Of a stretch of 64,000 nt of DNA, positions 33,212-44,900 are shown in pieces. The stretch is from positions 17,588,609-17,652,608 of the forward strand of contig OZ026597.1 in assembly GCA_964020085.1 (NCBI GenBank), written 5' to 3'. Source of the stretch: Micromussa lordhowensis. Lineage: Eukaryota > Cnidaria > Anthozoa > Scleractinia > Lobophylliidae. The notes under the pieces were generated by a model, which made no database searches, was not told the origin of the DNA, and saw only the letters and a list, made by a program, of their open reading frames with translations. The stretch's first letter is position 1. Every line of letters starts with the position of its first letter. Made by a program: the position numbers and the translations under genes.

Positions 33212-36053
33212 TTATCGGACATATATGCGCCATGTGTCTCCGACAGACACATCGGCCTTATTCTTGTCGTCATCACACGCGAGCCCTCGCGGGTGGTTGT
33301 CCTGAATATAAAGTGCGTAGTAATGTTGAAATACCCACAAAAATGGCCTTAAAAACAGGCGAACATCATTGAGAAATGTTTTATGCCCCCATAGGTCTTT
33401 AGTCGGATAGCCCCACATATCACAGTTTTTAGCCAAAGTTGAGTTGTCATCAGGAAGGCGAGTAAAAGAGTCACAAGCTCCAGGCTGAGTGTCAGACTCG
33501 GTAAAAAACTCCACCACGTTTGCTCCCTTTGCGTCATTGTTGGTCATGATGTGAAACACTCGACCCGCCTCTTTTTTAAAACAGTAAAACCGGATCTGAG
33601 TAAAACCCATGTCGTTTTTCAACTGATTAAAGCCATCTCGCAACAAGTAGTGTTTATTGGAGCTGTGGTTGGAAAGGATCTCTCTGTAAGAATTGGACTC
33701 GACGGTTGCATCTTGTGGAGAATTTAGATCTTTCATCAGAAAACGACTGATAAGTGTCCACCCACCTCAAAGAGAAAATAGCAAGGTAAAACTATAAAAT
33801 TAATCATTTTGGAGCGGCAGAGCAGTTGGCCTTCATTTTACTAGAAATACATGTTATTCTATATTGTTTTGATTTTAAACACCTTTGCAGGGCATACATT
33901 TACAACAAAATAAAAAGACTCGAGTTAAGAAGGGCGATCACCCTTAGGAGCCCATCACTAGGAGCTTGCAACTCCAATACTAAGCCTGTGTCACGGCATT
34001 TTTACAGACCGGTCTATTTTTAGACTTCTTTTCCCGCAAAATAGGTCAGTTCCGTTCTACACGAGCGCGCATCGGTAAGGGAAACAATGGCGGCTTTTCC
34101 TTTTAATCTTCCAGTGAAAATGCCGACGTCAATTAAAGAATCAAGTCCGCGCTTATGATTTGTCACTGTTGTCCCTGCGGGAGTCTGAATTCGCGGTAAA
34201 TTCAAGCTAAAAATAGACAGGTCTGTGAAAACGCCGTGACAGGAATATGGGGTAGTTGCTGGCTCCTAGTGATGGGCTCCTGTCACCCTTAGAAGCCCAG
34301 ACTCCTGCCACCCTTCAATCTTTTCTGCGCGTCAAATATGAGAGAGAAGACAATCGAACTGCAATACAGTCGAACCCCCACTAACCGTCCATACATTAAT
34401 TCTTATGTTAACCTCTCCACAACGGCCACCTCTCCACAACGGCCATGGCCACTAAAACTCGTCCAAACTGTCAAAATAAAGGTGGCCGTACTGGAGAGCT
34501 TTGATCGTAACTAATGTGGGTGTGAAAGACGCATTGACAAATAGAACTATAATCCAATTTTTAAACGTCGATCTATTTTTAATGTACCTCGATCAGTTGC
34601 CATGTCACAGAAAACTCTGAACGGGTCCCCTGAGGATGTTGGGTCGATCCAGTACTCACCATCTCCCTGAGCCTCGCCGCTTATCAGAATATCTTTGCAG
34701 GAAGAGCCTGGAACCGAGGGTTTTGAGCCTTTCTTTGCTGCAAGAAACCATGATCAGAGAGTCATACATTAAAACGGGACAGTTCTACAATCTTTCATCT
34801 AATTATACTGCAATGATCAAACACAAATCGCCCTCTGAAGGGTATCCTGCCAGTGTTATTGTGTTGGGTCGTATACCTGTAGAAACGACGTTAAAAATGT
34901 CCATAGTCCTCGTTAACTACCGACTCATGTCGCTTGGTAACTGATTTAAATTCCTTCATTTGTTGGTAAACAGGGCGTTGGACGAGCAAGACATTCATAA
35001 GATATTCACTCTCACAACACCCCACTCCAACAGATACCAGGGAATTTAAATAGGGGTAACCCTACGATGAGCCAGCATCTCATCCAAGGGAAAATTGATC
35101 AGAGACAGGGATACGGCTTTCCAGTGCTATGGAACACTTGGCCTGACGCAGTTTTCATTCACTTTTCAGTTATCTTTCTTTACAGCCGTCATTCTTGCAA
35201 TTATGTATGTGGTGAAGAGGTAGGTAAAAATATCAGTTTATCGGTGTGATTCAGTTAAAAGATTAGCCGTATATTTAACAATTAGACCCGTAGCCCATGA
35301 GGCGAAGCGGAATGGGCTATTGACCCGTGGCCCTTGAAGGTGAAGGGTCTAATTGTTTTAGTATCACCCAACTAGTAGGACAGAAATGACAATTAGAAAG
35401 TTAGCAAATGTAAGTTGAAGAAATATTTATTTGGGACTGAAACGAAAGAAAGCGTCACGCTCGATGGCGCCCGAGGGCTATTGCTAATAGTCCTCGAGTA
35501 GCGTAGCCAATTAAAATGCAGGATTTGCATTAGTCCACTAGTTGGGTGATACTAATCGTTGATAGATCATCTGATTGGAAGTTCAACCAGCATCCAGCCA
35601 ACCTCGTTCCCAGGGTCTCATTCCTCTGCCTCCCTTGTCGTTGGGAGAGGAAAGAGAGTCTGGGAACAAGCTGCCATCCAACCTGGTCCTTTGTCTAAAA
35701 AAAGACAGCTGAATGGACAAACCTCGAACGTTATTCTCCATATAAGTAGCAGCTGGATTTTCCACAAAGTCTTCAGGTCTTGACTTCTTTGTTTCCTTCT
35801 TCATTTGACATTCTTTCAGGTTCCAGAGGAACGTTACACTTTGGCATCTTTCCTCTAAGCTGCACGCAAAGAAGCAGCGAGCAAAATTGCCAGCGTGCAC
35901 GCTTTTGAAGTCATGCCCAACTAAAGCAAAACCAAACTCTTCTCTATTGTCCTTGCATGCACGCCCACTGTTTGGCCTGTCACCGAAGACCTCTTTGGGG
36001 TGGGCCAAGAAGCGGAACAGGGCACACCAGTATACCATCCTTGTGTACAACAT
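33212..36053 (-). CDS. Secreted PAN/Apple plus fibrinogen-like domain protein (copy C, intact)
   Basis: Three exons join in phase: 36,053-35,723, 34,737-34,588 and 33,765-33,212, giving 344 aa. Splice sites are gtttgt/ttgcag and gtacat/ttgag. Residues 1-24 (MLYTRMVYWCALFRFLA) are a plausible but not strong signal peptide. Residues 45-108 form a PAN/Apple-like module with cysteines at 60, 64, 70 and 82. Exon 2 adds C124, SGEAQGDGEYWIDP and VFCDM. Exon 3 opens GGWTLISRF, the usual start of fibrinogen or collagen-C-like domains, and continues for about 180 residues with paired cysteines. This architecture is familiar from coral extracellular and skeletal-matrix-type proteins, where adhesion or matrix binding is assumed. 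Copies A and B are broken relatives. Domain assignment is good; function is inferred. Confidence 0.8.
33946..34282. mobile_element. hAT-like MITE, about 75-bp TIRs, 8-bp target duplication
   Basis: The left arm starts 'aggagcccatcactaggagc' and continues to 'tgtcacggcatttttacaga' and 'gtctatttttag' (to 34,023). The right arm (34,207-34,282) is its reverse complement with few differences and ends 'gatgggctcctg'. 'tcaccctt' occurs directly at 33,938-33,945 and 34,283-34,290. An 8-bp duplication and a CAGG-type end suggest hAT mobilisation. It lies in intron 2 of gene copy C and has no coding capacity. Confidence 0.75.
35040..35130 (+). mobile_element. Degenerate SINE fragment
   Basis: 'taaataggggtaaccctac', 'gccagcatctcatcca' and 'agacagggatacggct' follow the order of the SINE body. 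It matches the fragment at 29,200-29,275 in the paired duplication. Confidence 0.5.
35358..35555. repeat. 198-bp element with perfect 19-bp TIRs
   Basis: 'ttagtatcacccaactagt' (35,358-35,376) and its exact reverse complement (35,537-35,555) bound a non-coding interior with a smaller palindrome 'gagggctattgc'/'gctaatagtcctc'. It lies in intron 1 of gene copy C and is absent from the paired B unit. Confidence 0.75.
35599..35673. repeat. 75-bp palindromic MITE, sister of 31,897-31,976
   Basis: 'caacctcgttcccagggtct' opens and 'gagtctgggaacaagctg' closes the element. It lies 50 bp downstream of exon 1 of gene copy C. Copy B has the unoccupied site 'cgcatccaacctggtcc'; here 'catcca' flanks both sides of the insert. 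Confidence 0.7.
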
Positions 36054-38269
36054 CCTAAAACATGCAAGACAACATTGAAATCTTTAGCCCTAAGAATGAG
36101 ATGTGTGACCTCCATCAGTAAATTTGAAAGGTCTGGTGCTCAGCAAGTACGAGAATTGTATCCAGTTAGGTATAAGCGGGGACCTACTTTAATACACTTA
36201 ATACTCTTCCCCACACTTACTAAGGGGTTCCTGATGCTGCTTTTCCGAGTCACGCTAAGCTGGAGAGACTTTGGACTAGTATGGGGCCAGGATTTACGTT
36301 TTCCTCTCAGTCAGTGTGTGTTCATTTACACCGTGTGATTGCATAACTGGGCTATTGTCGTTTTGGAAATGCTCGTTGCTAGATTTCCTTTTATCGAACT
36401 AACTCAAGAGTTAGTACATCGAGAGACGGTACAACAACTGTCGTAAAAATAGTGAACATGGTTTTTCTGTCAGTGAGAAAAAGAATTTCCAGTTCTTCAG
36501 GTAAGAGTCGAACTTATCAGTGCGACTGACATTCTGGTTACTAGTCCAGAAACAAACAAACATGCTGAATAGTTAAATGCTGCCCAGTTGAATGCCGATC
36601 ATGATAATTGGCATATTTGCAATGGTAACAACTGAATCCTTTATTTGAATGAGATGGCGGATTTCTCTAGGCAAGCACATAGCCTTTGGGTACATAGGTA
36701 TATATGTGAGATTGGTTATTCCTGAGAAACAAGGTGAAGTTTTGCAATTCAAGAAACACTTTTAACGATTTCTTAGTAAAAACAAAAACTGACGTAAAGA
36801 CTTTTCGCTCTCTTTGTTTTGAAAGCTTTAGCTGTCGTAGATTAGATTAAGGATGAATGTAATAAATTGCATTGTATTTTAGCTTGCATGGTATAAACGT
36901 CGTCTGTGTAAGTGATTTGTTTTGTAAATGAAACAGTAAAAACAAAACCCCTCACTGAGGTTATTTTGACAGAAACATTTACTCTTGGACAAAAGAATCT
37001 TATGATTAAGTGCATTATTTTAAGCTTTCCATGGCATAAATATGAAATGCTATTAAATAAGTGTATGCTGGGAATAAAGTGAATTAGCTGAGACGGTAAA
37101 CAACTGGTAACACTGAAGAACTAAAAAATTATTGTAAACATCGCTGGATACGTTCGATGAGAATAAATAAACAGATTCAGTTCCGATATATATTGCTGAG
37201 TGTAAGGAGTTTTGTTGATTCTTGTTTTCTTAAGTGGTTGATTTGTGAGTTAAAAGACTGAAGTCCGTTGAAATACCTGATATCATATCCGAGATATTTA
37301 CGAAAACTCATACTGATGTGCAAAAAATTGTTACTTCCCGAGTTTTTTGAAGCTCCAGTAGTTGAGAATGCCTAAAATGTAGCTCTGACTTTGAAGTTAC
37401 TATGGTATGCGCTCTTCAAATTAAACCCGGGACTGCGTTTAAGAATAAGCCCGGGGCTATTGCGCAGCTATGAGAAGCAGGAGTACCACAATAGTTCCTG
37501 ATTGCTTATTTTGTTTGAAGAAAAGTTTGGTTGTCCAAGTAAAACTTGTTCACTAGTCAGTATCGTCATCCTCAAATTTAAATATCGCGTTTGACCTTTG
37601 AGAAGAACTAAAGCTTTACTTCCTATACTGCAAAAAAAAGTTTTCAACAAGATTTGCTCACCTTTTTAATGGAATTTTTTGATTGATGCAATCTCCAAGT
37701 AGCAAATGTGTGTTAATCGAATATATCGTACTCAGTTAACTATCATGGAGATAATGGAATGTTATGAACTTTTCCAGACTAATAAGTAAGAGAAGTGTAA
37801 AATGGCTGATTAAAGATTTATTGCACCCTGAAGCCCCTCGTGAATAAATTGATAAGCCAAAATGTCTGAAGAGGTGATGAACTTTATTTGACCTATATTT
37901 ATCCCTTTCGAGCCCTTGAATTTTTAGGTTCATCAAGTAGAATTCCATGAAAGATTAAAAACGCCGTTTAGCGTTAGTAAATATCTGCATTGGCTCCGGA
38001 GATGTTTACGTTTGAAAAATGTGAAAAATATGCAAATTAGAGGACTGTTGACGCCATACGCCAATATTTCATCGTACGTAAATTGAGCTGACTCAGTAAA
38101 TTTGCAGCAGAGGCCAGTGAAACTTGGTAGGCTTGAAGTTCTATAGGCAACACACCTATGGCTGTAAAAAATTCTGTTCCCATGGTTACTTACTCTTTTT
38201 CAGTTCCCTCTAACCTGAATTCAAACGGTGATTTTCAGCTCGTAAAGCTTTAGTGTCTTTTATCTCTGT

Positions 38270-38372
38270 ACAAACACGCCCCCCCCTCCCCCCCCATGGA
38301 AACCAGCTGAGTGTTGTTGGGGCTAGCGTGCTTCCTTGATTTCAATAAAGTATACCATACCATACCATACCA
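38270..38372 (+). mobile_element. Probable non-LTR element 3' end with (TACCA)n tail
   Basis: 'cagctgagtgttgttggggc', then 'tgatttcaataaag' and four repeats of the 'ataccat' type look like the 3' end of a non-LTR retroelement that terminates in a short microsatellite. It interrupts the B/C duplication. No coding part is present. Confidence 0.45.
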
Positions 38373-38779
38373 AGCATTTTACAAGGCCACGAACTCGACC
38401 TATTAACATAGTTAAATGCTTGCTGGATCATACAGATGAGGCCCAGATGGAACGACAAAGATGGCATCATCACTTGGCTAATTTGCATATTTTAAAAACT
38501 GGAACGAAAATAGTAAATAATATTTTTTCTTCTCGCACAGACTACTTGTTTATATTTTAAAATGGCTTCGATGGGAAAGATGCGAATTTCGTCATCGTAG
38601 CACTTTTAACATCAAAATGTTCCCACGTACTTTTTTGTCAGGAGAAAGTGTCTCCTGAAATATAATTTATCCGAGCCGTTGCAGCTTTAGCAGGAACTGT
38701 CACAACGCTATTTTTCAATTTTGAAAAGGAATCATAAGGCCTGGCTTGCTAACGTAAAAGGATTTCCGGAGTTGTGTTT

Positions 38780-38904
38780 TTCGTCGCCGTAAAAGGTAGT
38801 GCCGGAAGTCAAGATGGCGCTTGAAGTTGGGAAACCTGTGGCTCAATATGCTTCGTCGAGGCATATTTTGCCAGCGGTGTTGCTTTTCACAACAGGTTGG
38901 AAAG
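38780..38904 (+). promoter_or_regulatory. Putative PTPN9 promoter/5' leader with twin AAGATGGCG
   Basis: AAGATGGCG occurs at about 38,811 and again at 38,902, the second containing the PTPN9 start codon. AAGATGGCG is the core of the YY1 element often placed at transcript starts or start codons of metazoan housekeeping genes. No TATA box is evident. The first copy supplies an upstream ATG (38,814) in another frame. Promoter status is inferred. Confidence 0.45.
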
Positions 38905-41900
38905 ATGGCGGAAATTGGAGTGATCGTGCGATCGGATCAAGAACAAGAGGTACAGTATGCAGTCCAATACGTTTTAATCCTTCCTTTAAATTTCATCCTT
39001 TTGAAAGATGACATGCTTGCCTTATTGTCTGACACAGGCCATTGCAGTTTTCCTGAGGGAAGTGAATAACGATCGTGCAGAAAATGGTTTGAGTCCCGTT
39101 GGTACTTCAACCGCGTTAATGTTCCTTCTGGCACGAAAATTCAATGCGGAACGAGCGGTTACTCTATACCGACAACATCAGGTGAGGATACTGTAACAAG
39201 AAGAAATAGTGCTATGTTCTCTACCTTACTGCGTTGCGTAAGTTGTAGATGTAATTAGCTGCCCTAAACAAGCTGCTAAATAAGTTTATAATTTGGTAAA
39301 ATTCGACGAATTTGTTCCGTGCTGTTAAACATTGTGATAACCTGAGAAAAAGTAAGTTTCAATGCTAAAAAGCACCGTTTAACCTTTTTTTAGGGTTAAT
39401 TAGATAGCGGAGAGCTACAATTTGCCGCACATTGACTTAATTTTGTTGCATGTTCATTTAAATTATACAATGTGTGTTTTTAATTTGTCGAGATGTGAGC
39501 TTATTCATGAAGTCACTATAGAGACCTACGGCTATGATATACATTTATAAGAATTTAAATTAGTAAAAAAAGCTTTGGACAACCAATCTACTGGATATAT
39601 GATCCTGCTTTTTGCTCTTGTAATTTGAATCGATGCTTTAATTACTTGATCTGTTTTTGAGTATTAAATATCGGGTCAATATAAGTCTTGTTGATCAAAT
39701 TTATTTTGGTAGCATCGTGGTTTTCCATTCTAGATTTATCGATGTGAGATAAAATACTTTACTTTGTGTAAAATTTAAGAAAGGAGAACTTTTAAACAGA
39801 AAATATTTAACAATGATGCTCCAAGGGCTGGTAAAGGCTGGTGCTTCCTGTTTGAAGTTACTGGCACAATATGCACTGCACAAATTTACCTTCAAATTTC
39901 AAAGGAATCTAAAAATGGCTAACTTTCAAAGAAAACCACAAAAATTGGTACCAATATTAAATTCATCCCAAAGGAAGAAGGACATATAGTTAAGATTTGG
40001 AAGTTTGAGACAGTTTGCAACAGGTTTTAGAGACGGAAACAATGCATTTTATGTCACACGAATTTAAGGACTGGTCATTATATAAACGTATTTATAATTA
40101 TGTCACTTGGAATATATAAACATATAGTTCAGGATACGAAAAATGCAGAAAACTGATGAAACTGAAAACTGCAGTTTCAATGATATGGTCCTTTTATAGC
40201 TATGAATCAGATGACCTACTGAGTGTACTAAGTAAGGCAGAATTGTTGGGAAGATCAGTAATGTCACAGGTGAGGTTTTAACGCAACATCACACACAAGA
40301 TTATAACGTAAGGCTTTAACATTGACAGGAAGGAGAAGAAGTCTTTCAAAACAGTTTGTGTATGGTGTTTACTAGTTTATCGTCTCTGCCTTTCCAACCT
40401 AATCATAGGTATTACCTTATAATCATACTATTCCCATTACTCTGTATGAGCCATAAGTATAAATTATGGCTCATACAGAGTAATGGAAAGAGTAATGGAA
40501 AGAGTACAACAACAGAGATAAGTCATTTCTGAAACCATGAAAACTTTGAAAATCAGTGAGATTTCATAGAAAGTGTTGTTTCCACATTTGCAAAATTTAA
40601 AGGATTTTTCTGAAAAAAAAAGCTGCACTAAGCTATAATAATTGTTTCTATTAGAAAGAATATTGTTCTCATAGATCAAAGATCAGGGGATCAAGTTATA
40701 TTTCAAAAGATAATGTAAGGTTCAAGGGATTCAGGAAAAGGAGGTTGAAACTGAAATTGAAATTTGATTGCTTTGAAAGAAGTTTGCATTTTCCTAGGAA
40801 GATACTCCTTAAAGAATTTCGTGTTCAGAGCAAGAGTACATGTATATGGGTAACATGGTGATGGAGTTAGCCAACTGAACACGTAGAAAAACACCAAATA
40901 GGTAGCAATTAATAAACTGAGAAGGCTAATGTTTCAATATTTGTCATACCAAAAAAGCTCCTTTAGCACAATGGAGCAACATCTGTTTTCAAGTAGCACC
41001 ATACATGTAACTAGAGCCAGGCAGTAGATAAAAAGTGGGTTTATTGAATATTATTTTTAAAGCCTAGTTGGCGTCATCATTTATAGGATTCTCCCTTACA
41101 TTTCATTAATTCAACCATGTTGTTTCTGTAAGTGTTGGCTGTATGTACAGCACATTTAAACCTGTCAAAGTAACTTTTGGCTTTGTGACCAAACACTGGT
41201 GACTGACTTTCCATGCTTTTCACTGATTGAAATACTTTTGCTGGTGTCAAAGAGATGTACCATCCAACATTGTTTGCTGGTACACACATTCTTGCTCAAA
41301 AACAGGCCTTGAACTGTATTTTCAAATTTCATATGTCTCATTAAAAGAATTGCTTTAAGCAAACTGTGCATGATTGTACAGATATGTTGTAAGATATTTA
41401 TACTTGCCTCACACATTATTTGTACCCAGCTAAGTGGAGTTGGATAATATAAAAAAATAGTGTCTCTAGTGTTAGATACACTTTATTAGATGGTTTAACA
41501 TATAATATGCATGGATATTTTGTGACTGTGTGGTATTTTTTCCAGCTGCGAAAGGGGCTAGGAAAGATACAGGCAATGAACAAAATGTTCGGGCAGATTA
41601 TGTTAAACCAAATAAGAAATTTATTATACCACCATCATGTCACTTTGTAGTGTTTTGGCTTCTAGTTTTTTAAATACATCCTGCATCATCCCTACTGATC
41701 ACTTAAGGCAAACAGGTGTGCGTTCTCTTGATCTACTATGGTGGCAGAATAGTGGAATAATAATGGTGATTATTTGTCATAATCAGTTTATGTGCTTACA
41801 GCTGTGCCTTAATTTTGCAGTATGAGCGTCATTTGTATTATTTGCAAGAGATCGCTCCATATGATGAACCTTTGCGGTCTGAATTACTTGGTGGAAAGTT

Positions 41901-44900
41901 CACAATCTTGGTGGGTGCTAGGCATTCTCATTTGTGCGAAGTCTGCTTTCTTATTATGTGGTGTGTTTTGAGGGGAGCAGGGGTGGCGCAGTGGTGAGAG
42001 CACTCACCTCCCACCAATGTGCAGGGTTCGCACGACCTTGATAGTCCTTGAAAGTCCTTGAATTTGAAAATCAAAATTCAAGGCCTTGAAAGTCCGTGAA
42101 AAGTACATTGGGTCCTTGAAAAACCTTGAAATTTGCTGTTTGACTGTTTTCACTTAGTGGAGGAACTAGAAAAGACTGGCACTTGAACAAATCTGGCAGT
42201 TATCCCTTAAACCCGATCATCTAGTATCGCATTCTCATGGCATATTTTACTAGACGGAGTGCTTAAAATATTGGAATTGCGCCCTGGAATGTCCTTGAAA
42301 AGTCCTTGAAGTTTTAGTCCCAAAATGAGTACGAACCCTGAATGTGTCCCTGGTTCGATTCCCGGACCTGGCGTCATATGTGGGTTGAGTTTGTTGTTGG
42401 TTCTTGCCCTTGCTCCAAGGGTTTTTCTCCGGGTTCTCCGGTTTTCCTCCCTCCTCAAAAACCAACATTTCTAAATTCCAATTTGATCGGGAATTCGAGG
42501 GCCACAAGTTTATCAGTTGAACACTGTTGTGTGTCACCCTCGTTAAACAAAGTTGATTTATTTATTTATTTTTTATTTTAATATAAATCAGCATCAAATA
42601 TCTTTCAATGCACATATGCTATTCAGCCTCTTGCAGTGGGCTAATCAATTAGCATACAGTATGTTAAATTGCCATTTTTGTCCAATAAGTTGCTGCACTG
42701 TGGTTAAGTTTTTCAACTTTTTATGGGGTACGCATTTAAGGGTGGCACTTATTTGGGGGCAGCGCTTGTTGAAAACATATAAAATACACTGTTCATTACA
42801 CTAATGTTGGTTATCAATTTTTAAGCATTGTGATGGAAATCAATGCAAAGTGGTTAATTGAAAAGCTTTCAGATGCCAGGCATCAGTTATCTTCTTATTC
42901 AGACAAGTAAAACCACTAATATTGTGTGCAACTAAATTAAGTTCTACTAATTTAAATATTACATTTCAAATGGTTTTTAGGATGCTCGCGACACAGGAGG
43001 TGCAGCAATAGCGATGTTTACGGCTAGAGAACACTTTCCTGCAGCAACAAGTCACAGGACAGTCATTCAGGGTATTGCTTTCCAGTTGGATGAGTGTCTG
43101 AAAAGGTACAAATTATTAAATATACCATGTCCTCTTGGTCCCAGAGAGACCAGATATTTACAATCTCTACCATCATGTAGCTGTAATATGGGTGCATAAT
43201 GCAGACACTTGCTCATTTTTCAACAAACTGAGCATTTCAATGTATCCCCCCTCTCCCCCTGGACAATGTTGGTTTTCAGGAGTCATGGATGTGTCACAAA
43301 TATTCTACAGTCAAAGGACTTCAACATTGTTCAGGGGGAGCAGGGGAAAATCTTTCTAAGGCTATTTCTATGAGTGTAAATTGTTGGTTTGTCGCAGCTT
43401 CCATGTAAAAAAGTGAGAACAAAGGCAAGTGCCCTAAACCTCTTTTGGCCAGGATTGTAGGTAGTTCACAGGCTTGTCACATAAACTGAAAGAAAAATAT
43501 ATTAACTAAACATAATAGGCTTAAAAATCCCAACTGGTGGGAGGCAGACCAGTTGGCTATTTTCAAGCATGACGGAAGAGTCAAGCTAAGGTCTACATAG
43601 AAACAAATCCAGCTAAGTGGTCAGAACAGGACTTGAACCTGCAACTTTTGGATTACAAGTCTGGTGCCCTAACCCCACCTCCTCCTATTTAGGGAGACTG
43701 ATAAAAAGAGCTTGCAAGTAGGACAAAATAAGCCATAAAAATAAATAGATAAAAGAACAAACTCAAGTGTCAATGAAAACATGGTCTTCAAGATGGTACA
43801 TTAACATTAAATTTTTGTCTCTTCATTTCTTTTCCAGTTGTGAAACACAGAAGAATGGCTTGGTTCTGCTGTATGATATGACAGGATCAGGCTATCATAA
43901 TTTTGATTACAGTCTTGCTCGCAAAGTGATGGGACTATTAAAGGTAACAAAAAAATGTCATCAAAACTTGGTGCTGGAAATTTCATTGTGTATGTTGTGG
44001 TTCAGTTTCTAGTTACCCAAGGACACATGCAATCATGCAACTTGAGGTACACTGCTGCTATATCTATATAGTAGGTGTTCTATATTACATTGTAGGCTTT
44101 ATTAATTTTGAATGTTATCTGTCCAGAGTGGAACTTGACAATATAAATTTATATGTTCCACAGTGAGAGAAACACCAAACAGCCTGTTTTGTTTTAGTCT
44201 ACCTCCAATATTAATAATAGTTTTGTATAAGTTACTTGGACTTGATGAAAACTGTGTCAAAGAAAATTTCACCCTTTTTGCCACATCTTGGTCTCATTAG
44301 CCTGTTCCAGGCTCTCGGTTGTTGGGGACGAGCAAAAACGAGCAAGAAAAAAAACGAGGGAGGACTAAGGCGAGGAGCGGCGGGAGAGCCTGTAAGACTT
44401 TCTTTAACGACCCTCTTCTGGTATAGCAGGAGCTGCTATACCCTCTGATTGGTCAATTTTGACAGTACTGTCAACACTCCGGCGGTTACCTCATATTTTG
44501 TCAATCCAAGTTTACCATCTTGCAATTCCATTCTTCAAGAGCTTGATAGTCAGGTCTGAATTGGCCACTCTAAAGAGATTCGAAAGCTGATGTTTCATCG
44601 GAGCGAATCTGACTAATCGCTCCAACGAAGGGATAACACTCGAAACGTCAGCTTTTGAATCTCTTTACTGTGGCCAATTCACATCATCAACTCAGTTAAT
44701 AAAACCAAATTATCTTGTAATACTCCCCAATGACGCAGCACCACAGTTTCTTTGGAAACTTACCCGCCTTTATTCTTTTATTAACACAGTCTTAATAAAT
44801 CCAGTCACAAATATGTATAATTGCATAAATATACATGTACTTGTATATAGCTGTAGTTTAATTTGTAAAACATTTAATAACAAGGTTGAAAGTGTACCAT

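Larger units (their letters stand above)
34725..38760. repeat. Segmental duplication, unit C (partner 28,968-31,080)
   Basis: See unit B for paired intervals. Unit C is longer because it holds later insertions: a TIR element at 35.36-35.56 kb, a MITE at 35.60 kb, about 1 kb at 36.2-37.2 kb and a LINE-like tail near 38.3 kb. It ends about 145 bp before the PTPN9 start codon. Confidence 0.75.

Noticed and set aside
35921..36115. Alternative reading frame over exon 1 of copy C (FNVVLHVLGCC...)
   Set aside because: It does not lead into the PAN frame; the frame starting MLYTRMV does and is matched by copy B.
38799..39011. MALEVGKPVAQYASS frame as the PTPN9 N-terminus
   Set aside because: Spliced at 38,949 it would enter exon 2 in the wrong phase. 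The frame MAEIGVIVRSDQEQE joins exactly to AIAVFLREV.
43615..43690. Functional tRNA-Thr gene
   Set aside because: The anticodon stem is mispaired and acceptor arms do not match; it is better explained as a SINE head.
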